NCBI GenBank assembly: GCA_049320945.1
Contig: JBMOQT010000364.1
Span: 1 to 32,233, forward strand
DNA from: DYIB01 sp049320945
Lineage (GTDB): Bacteria; Pseudomonadota; Gammaproteobacteria; Burkholderiales; Rhodocyclaceae
Direction: 5' to 3'
DNA length: 32,233 nucleotides
In this document: positions 28,378 to 32,233 of the stretch, piece by piece
Numbering within the stretch: the first letter of the stretch is position 1
Layout of the letters: every line of letters starts with the position of its first letter
Notes under the pieces: generated by a model
What the model saw: only the letters and a program-made list of their open reading frames with translations
What the model was told of the DNA's origin: nothing
Databases searched by the model: none
Position numbers and translations under genes: made by a program

Positions 28378-29352
28378 TTAGCAAGGCATGTGCCACGGCG
28401 AGCCAACCCCATCGAGCAGCTCCCGCGCCGCCCGCACGAGAGCCGCAGCCATGGCCTCGGTGCCGGCCAGGTGCCCCGCGCCGGGCACGATGCGCAGGTC
28501 GGCGCCGGGCCAGTGGCGTGCCAGGGCCTGGGCCACTTCCGGGCGGCAGATGCGGTCACGGGCCCCATGCACCAGGATCGCCGGGATGCCCGCCAGGCGC
28601 GCGACGCCGCGGCGCAGGACATCGGCATCGACGAAGCAGCCGTGGCGCAGGTAGTGCACCTGGATGCGCGCCTTGGCGAGCAGCCGCTCATCGGCTGCCG
28701 GCGGGTCCGTCGCGAGTCCGGAGTCGAGGGCGAGCAGTTCCCCCTCGTAGCGGCACCAGGCGCGCGCCGCCGCCAGGCGCGTCGCGGGCTCGGGTGCGGC
28801 GAGCTGCAACCCGTAGCCGGCCAGCAGGTCGTCGCGCCCGCACGCGGGCAGGGCCTCGCTGAAACGGCGCCAGGCCTCCGGCGCCACGGCGCGCAGGCCA
28901 TAGAGGTAGCCGTCGATCTCCTCCCGGCTGGCGAGGAAGATCCCGCGCAGAAGAGCCGCCGCCACCCGTTCCGGGTGGCGCCGGGCGTAGCACAGGGCGA
29001 GGGTCGCGCCCCAGGAGCCGCCGAAGACGATCCAGCGCCCCACCGCCAAGGCGCGACGCAGGGCCTCCATGTCGGCGACGAGCCGCGCCGTGTCGTTGGC
29101 GGCCAGGCATCCGGCCGGCTGGCTGCGCCCCGCGCCGCGCTGATCGAAGGCGATGATGCGGCAGCGCCGCGGATGGAAGAAGCGGCGCGCGAGCGGCCGG
29201 CTGCCGCTGCCCGGCCCGCCGTGCACGCACAGGACCGGAATGCCGTCGGGCGCGCCGCTCTCCTCGTAGAACACGCGATGGCCCTCGCCCACGTCCAGCC
29301 AGCCCTGGCGGTACGGCTCGATGGGGGCAAACAGGTCTCTTGGCGCTTCCAT
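28378..29352 (-). CDS. pip: Proline iminopeptidase (alpha/beta hydrolase, peptidase S33)
   Basis: 324 residues. H-G-G-P-G-S-G near residue 44 (oxyanion hole), F-D-Q-R-G-A-G-R-S, the nucleophile elbow G-G-S-W-G-A-T (Ser113), V-H-G-A-R-D-R with the catalytic Asp near 268, and P-G-A-G-H-L with the catalytic His near the end. This is the typical order and length of Pip, which removes N-terminal Pro from peptides. It sits between the PQQ dehydrogenase and pqqA; peptidases are recurrent members of pqq clusters because the modified PqqA must be cut out, but a role for this exopeptidase is only inference. It starts 13 nt after the T-run of a terminator. The sigma-54 promoter of pqqA overlaps its last codons. 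ATG 29352 has only a weak GGAA; GTG 29355 is the alternative. Confidence 0.85.
   Translation of the reverse strand: MEAPRDLFAPIEPYRQGWLDVGEGHRVFYEESGAPDGIPVLCVHGGPGSGSRPLARRFFHPRRCRIIAFDQRGAGRSQPAGCLAANDTARLVADMEALRRALAVGRWIVFGGSWGATLALCYARRHPERVAAALLRGIFLASREEIDGYLYGLRAVAPEAWRRFSEALPACGRDDLLAGYGLQLAAPEPATRLAAARAWCRYEGELLALDSGLATDPPAADERLLAKARIQVHYLRHGCFVDADVLRRGVARLAGIPAILVHGARDRICRPEVAQALARHWPGADLRIVPGAGHLAGTEAMAAALVRAARELLDGVGSPWHMPC
28380..28395 (-). promoter_or_regulatory. Sigma-54 promoter of pqqA
   Basis: Minus-strand TGGCACATGCCTTGCT: one mismatch to TGGCACG-N4-TTGCW, exact GG-N10-GC spacing. It overlaps the last codons and stop of the iminopeptidase gene. Start of transcription near 28369, about 115 nt upstream of pqqA. 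Confidence 0.72.
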
Positions 29353-29364
29353 CACGTATTCCGG

Positions 29365-29398
29365 AAAAAGATGGCCGATGGGTTTCCCGCACCGGCCA
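29365..29398 (-). terminator. Rho-independent terminator of the PQQ dehydrogenase gene
   Basis: On the minus strand TGGCCG...GGG-AAA-CCC...CGGCCA, then TC and TTTTT. It lies about 35 nt after the dehydrogenase stop and just before the iminopeptidase start, so the enzyme can be expressed far above the gene behind it. Confidence 0.7.
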
Positions 29399-29431
29399 GC
29401 CCCACATGGGAGGAGAGGAGACTTCGCGACC

Positions 29432-31180
29432 TCAGCTCTTGTGCAGCTTGAACACCCAGAGCGAGCCGCCCTGGTTGAGGTAATTCACCTTCTTGGCCAC
29501 GTCGCCGCCCCACAGGGGCACCGCGCCACCCCAGCCGGACATGACGGCGATGTACTGCTCGCCGTCCTGTTCCCAGGTGACGGGCGGGGCGACCACGCCG
29601 GAACCGGTCTGGAAGCTCCACAGCTCCTTGCCGGTCCTGGCGTCCACCGCCTTGAGGAAGCCCTCGGGCGTGCCGTAGAACACCAGGCCGCCCTTGGTGG
29701 TCATGACGCCGCCCCACAGGGGCGCGTTGTTCTTCGCCTCCCACACGATCCTGCCGGACAGGGGATCCACGGCGCGCAAGGCGCCGATGTAGTCCTCGTT
29801 GACGGTCTTGATGGTGAAGCCGGCGCCAAGATAGGCCGCGCCCTTCTTGTACGTGACCGGCTCGTTCCAGATCTCCATGCCCCACTCGTTGGCCGGCACG
29901 TAGAAGTAGCCGGTGTCCGGGCTGTAGGCCATCGGCATCTGGTTCTTGCCGCCCAGGAAGGAGGGCGCCGCGAACACCACCTCGCCCTTCTTGCCGTCGG
30001 CGCTCTTGGCCGGGTCGCCGGGACGGTTCTCCGCCACGTACATGGGCCGTCCGCTCGCCTGGTCGATGTCCTTGGCCCAGGTGATCTTCTTCACGAAGGG
30101 GAAGGCATTGACGAGCTTGCCGGTCTTCGCGTCATTGACGTAGAAGAAGCCGTTGCGGTCGGCCTTGCCGCCCAGGTGCCGGCCGTCCCTGGTCTTGAAG
30201 GTGACGAATTCATTCACGCCGTCGAAGTCCCAGCCGTCGTTGGGCGTGTTCTGGAAATGCCAGACGATCTTGCCCGTCGCCACGTCGATGGCGACCGTGG
30301 AGCAGGAATACAGGTTGTCGCCGGGACGCAGGTGGCTGTTCCAGGGCGCCGGATTGCCGGTGCCGATGTAGAGCAGGCCGGTCTCCGGGTCGTAGGTCCC
30401 GCCCAGCCAAGTGGCCGCGCCGCCGGTCTTCCACAGGTCGCCCGGCCAGGTCGCGTTGGTGGTGCCGGTCACGCCGTTTTCCCTGGCATTGCCGCTGGCA
30501 TCGTAGGTGTAGCCCATGTGGCCCTCGACCGTCGGGCGGGTCCATACCAGCTTGCCGGTTCTGGCGTCGCGCGCATCCACCCGGCCGACGATGCCGAATT
30601 CGCCGCCGGACACGCCGGTGATCACCAGCCCCTTGGCGACCAGCGGCGCCGCGGTGTAGGAATAGCCCGCCTTGTAGTCGTCGATCTTCTCCTTCCACAC
30701 CACCTTGCCGGTGGCGGTGTCGAGGGCCACCAGCTGGGCATCCAGGGTGCCGAAGATGAACAGGTTGTCGTACAGGGCGCCGCCGCGGTTGATCACGTCA
30801 CAGCAGGGCATGATGCCCTCGGGCAGGCGGTGTTCGTACTGCCACAGCTTCCTGCCGGTCTTCGCGTCGAGGGCATAGGCGCGCGAATAGGAGCCGGTGA
30901 CGAAGATCCTGCCGTCATGCACCAGGGGCTGCGCTTCCTGGCCGCGCTGCTTCTCGCCGCCGAGGGAGAAGGACCAGGCGGGCACCAGGTTCTTCACCGT
31001 CTTCGTGTTGATCTTGTCCAGCGGGCTGTAGCGATGGCCCTGGGGGCCCATGCCCCAGGAGACCACATCGCCCGTGGTCTTTGCGTCGTTTTCGATGTCC
31101 TTGTCGGTCACGCCCGCCGCCGCCTGTCCCCAGGCAAGCGCGGATGCAACCAGTACCGAAATGGTGGTCTTGCGTAGCAC
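29432..31180 (-). CDS. exaF: PQQ-dependent alcohol dehydrogenase, ExaA/ExaF type, with lanthanide signature
   Basis: 582 residues. Periplasmic, signal peptide about 1-22. Eight-bladed propeller with PQQ repeats and tryptophan-docking motifs. The adjacent-cysteine pair Cys126-Cys127 (M-P-C-C-D-V-I-N-R-G) stacks on PQQ. Metal ligands are Glu194 (S-G-G-E-F-G), Asn276 (G-T-G-N-P-A-P-W) and Asp318 (catalytic base) in W-D-F-D-G-V-N. Position 320, two after the catalytic Asp, is Asp: in XoxF, ExaF and PedH this extra Asp binds a lanthanide, while calcium enzymes have Ala, Ser or Thr. No cytochrome c domain. The overall pattern (G-V-S-G-G-E-F-G-I-V-G-R, T-V-E-G-H-M-G-Y) is that of ethanol-type rather than methanol-type enzymes. 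GTG start with AGGAGGG upstream; sigma-54 promoter at 31263. The exact symbol is tentative. Confidence 0.9.
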   Translation of the reverse strand: MLRKTTISVLVASALAWGQAAAGVTDKDIENDAKTTGDVVSWGMGPQGHRYSPLDKINTKTVKNLVPAWSFSLGGEKQRGQEAQPLVHDGRIFVTGSYSRAYALDAKTGRKLWQYEHRLPEGIMPCCDVINRGGALYDNLFIFGTLDAQLVALDTATGKVVWKEKIDDYKAGYSYTAAPLVAKGLVITGVSGGEFGIVGRVDARDARTGKLVWTRPTVEGHMGYTYDASGNARENGVTGTTNATWPGDLWKTGGAATWLGGTYDPETGLLYIGTGNPAPWNSHLRPGDNLYSCSTVAIDVATGKIVWHFQNTPNDGWDFDGVNEFVTFKTRDGRHLGGKADRNGFFYVNDAKTGKLVNAFPFVKKITWAKDIDQASGRPMYVAENRPGDPAKSADGKKGEVVFAAPSFLGGKNQMPMAYSPDTGYFYVPANEWGMEIWNEPVTYKKGAAYLGAGFTIKTVNEDYIGALRAVDPLSGRIVWEAKNNAPLWGGVMTTKGGLVFYGTPEGFLKAVDARTGKELWSFQTGSGVVAPPVTWEQDGEQYIAVMSGWGGAVPLWGGDVAKKVNYLNQGGSLWVFKLHKS

Positions 31181-31262
31181 GTTCCCTCCTTTGTCTTGGC
31201 TCCATGGGTATCTATGATTTCAACTGCCCGATGCTGGCCGTGGCAATTGCGCAGCCTGTTAC

Positions 31263-31278
31263 AGCAACAGCCATGCCA
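31263..31278 (-). promoter_or_regulatory. Sigma-54 promoter of the PQQ dehydrogenase
   Basis: Minus-strand TGGCATGGCTGTTGCT: one mismatch to TGGCACG-N4-TTGCW, exact spacing. Start of transcription near 31252, about 70 nt before the GTG start. The same TGGCATG variant occurs in the receptor promoter at 19566. Confidence 0.78.
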
Positions 31279-31456
31279 CGGGCGTGCAGGGCAAGGATCG
31301 GTGCGGTGCGCCGCCGTTTTCGGACAGGCCGGCAGACGGACTGCAAAGCATCTGAGCAGCCCGGGTGCTGCAATACCGCGCTGACTTGAAGAGCTCGTTC
31401 AGGAGAGCATCCTCCCGGCCCCACTTGGGCAGCCGCAGGCCCCAGAACCTGGCTGC

Positions 31457-31488
31457 TGTCACGATTCGTGACACATGTGCATTGTGTC
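31457..31488. promoter_or_regulatory. Candidate enhancer (activator-binding) site: two overlapping inverted repeats
   Basis: TGTCACgattcGTGACA (31457-31473) and GACACAtgtgcatTGTGTC (31470-31488), both with perfect 6-bp arms, sharing the GACA in the middle. About 180 bp upstream of the -24 box, the usual distance for sigma-54 activators. Confidence 0.6.
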
Positions 31489-31504
31489 GTTCCATCACTG
31501 AACA

Positions 31505-32233
31505 TCAGGAAATCAGACGAAACACCACCGGCACGTGCAGCTTCAGTTCGAGCCCGGCGAGGGCTTCGGGCACCTTGGGCAGGGGCGTCGCGGCACGCGC
31601 CATTTCCAGTGCCGATTGATCGAGCACTTCGTGGCCGCTCGAGCGGGCGACCCGCACATCCACGAGCCAGCCCTGGGCGTCGATCATCAGGTCGAGCATG
31701 GTGGTGCCCTGCCAGCGCCGCGCCATGGCCATGGCCGGATAGCGCTGATGCCGGGCGAGCAGTGCCGCGACGGCCTGGCCATAGGCGGCCAGTGTGCCGG
31801 CGTCCGGCTGCCGCGGCGCCGGCGGGGCGGCAGCCGGCATCGGGCCGTTGCTCTCGGGTGCGGTCGAATTCCCGGGCTCGATTGATTTCTCATGGGCGAT
31901 CGAAGGTGACGGCGCGGCGGGCGAGAATGCCGCCGGCACATCGGCTGCGGGCAGAGCGCGCGGGATCGCCGCGGGGCGGCTGACACGGGCCGGCCGGGGT
32001 GCGCCCGGCGCGGCGGTGGTCCCGGGCGCCACGCGGGAGCCGGACGCGGGCTTGGGCGGGGCTGCGGCGCGCAGCCCCGCCTGCAGGGCCAGCGCCGGCC
32101 GCGGCACGGGCGCGGCCGGCATGCCCACCACGGCCAACACGGCCGCGTGCAGGCCGAGGGATGCGGCGAGGGCCAGGCCAAATGCCTGCCCATCAGGCGG
32201 CCGAAGCCGCCCGCGCGTCCGCGGCGCCTCCTC
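31505..32233 (-). CDS. tonB: TonB-family energy transducer (5' end beyond window)
   Basis: About 242 codons are visible and the frame stays open to the right edge. Reading from the edge: a short Arg/Pro-rich cytoplasmic piece, one membrane helix containing a His (L-A-A-S-L-G-L-H-A-A-V-L-A-V-V), a long Pro/Ala-rich periplasmic spacer, and a C-terminal TonB domain (last ~85 residues) with R-Y-P-A-M-A, G-T-T-M-L-D-L-M-I-D-A-Q-G-W-L-V-D-V-R-V and L-D-Q-S-A-L-E-M. A GTG at 32140 is internal to the membrane helix and is not the start. TonB couples the proton-motive force to outer-membrane receptors. A private copy next to the PQQ locus suggests service to the receptor at 17195 (inference). exbB/exbD are not in view. 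Confidence 0.85.
   Translation of the reverse strand, partial: EEAPRTRGRLRPPDGQAFGLALAASLGLHAAVLAVVGMPAAPVPRPALALQAGLRAAAPPKPASGSRVAPGTTAAPGAPRPARVSRPAAIPRALPAADVPAAFSPAAPSPSIAHEKSIEPGNSTAPESNGPMPAAAPPAPRQPDAGTLAAYGQAVAALLARHQRYPAMAMARRWQGTTMLDLMIDAQGWLVDVRVARSSGHEVLDQSALEMARAATPLPKVPEALAGLELKLHVPVVFRLIS

Larger units (their letters stand above)
31181..31504. other. Regulatory region upstream of the PQQ dehydrogenase
   Basis: About 320 bp between the tonB stop and the dehydrogenase start. It holds the -24/-12 promoter (31263-31278) and, 180-210 bp further upstream, two overlapping perfect inverted repeats (31457-31488). Nothing coding is convincing here; the short frames are low quality. Confidence 0.6.

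Noticed and set aside
31505..32140. TonB starting at GTG 32140
   Set aside because: This start would cut the membrane helix in half; the frame stays open upstream and encodes the rest of the helix up to the window edge.
1..32233. CRISPR arrays, rRNA, tRNA, transposases, integrases, plasmid or phage origin
   Set aside because: No regularly spaced repeats, no RNA-gene signatures and no mobile-element enzymes were recognised by eye; only the two CGCAAAG elements and the low-GC ATPase island hint at mobility.

Overview
The window is about 32 kb of GC-rich proteobacterial chromosome. Several features fit a Rhodocyclales-like betaproteobacterium or a related gammaproteobacterium: a PEP-CTERM protein, a PedF-type cytochrome c550, an AcoR-type sigma-54 activator, a PQQ gene set and a TonB system. 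This placement is an inference from gene content only. The record is a draft assembly. A 100-N gap inside pqqE is flanked by two identical 127-bp copies, which is the mark of two contigs sharing one unmerged k-mer end. Removing the Ns and one copy restores an intact pqqE.

Left part (1-15.1 kb), mostly housekeeping and accessory genes. In order: the end of an M48 metalloprotease, an AI-2E/PerM-type permease, a proline-rich lipoprotein, a small Lys/Ala/Glu-rich periplasmic protein with a duplicated Cys-pair motif, and a PIG-L deacetylase + family-2 glycosyltransferase pair preceded by a 42-codon ORF and a good -24/-12 promoter. These are followed by a minus-strand group (fused 2Fe-2S/molybdopterin hydroxylase, CapA-like protein, unknown protein), a double-ACT protein, an FMN alpha-hydroxy-acid oxidase, a PEP-CTERM protein with its own -24/-12 promoter, a zinc alcohol dehydrogenase, a Clp1/Grc3-like kinase, DNA polymerase IV and a THEP1 NTPase.

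Middle (15.1-17.2 kb). A visibly less GC-rich island holds a 5'-truncated VapC/PIN remnant and an AAA_14/DUF4143 ATPase, with a near-perfect 32-bp palindrome upstream of the ATPase.

Right part (17.2-32.2 kb), a coherent PQQ-alcohol oxidation locus. It contains a TonB-dependent receptor, an AcoR-like sigma-54 enhancer-binding protein, pedF - periplasmic binding protein - pqqB - pqqC on the plus strand, and on the minus strand tonB, an ExaA/ExaF-type PQQ alcohol dehydrogenase with the Asp-x-Asp signature of lanthanide-dependent enzymes, a proline iminopeptidase, pqqA (24 codons), pqqD, pqqE, and a translationally coupled trio (30-aa membrane peptide, PuuD-like membrane protein, DHODH-like flavoprotein). 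By eye I find sigma-54 -24/-12 promoters, all with the exact GG-N10-GC spacing, directly upstream of the receptor, pedF, pqqA and the dehydrogenase. The simplest model is one AcoR-type activator switching on the enzyme, its cofactor, its electron acceptor and an outer-membrane uptake route (lanthanide chelate or PQQ) as one regulon. The enzyme acts in the periplasm: PQQ takes electrons from the alcohol and PedF passes them to the respiratory chain.

Two copies of an inverted CGCAAAG-rich repeat lie 20 kb apart, each at the 3' end of a minus-strand gene. No rRNA, tRNA, CRISPR array, transposase or integrase was recognised.
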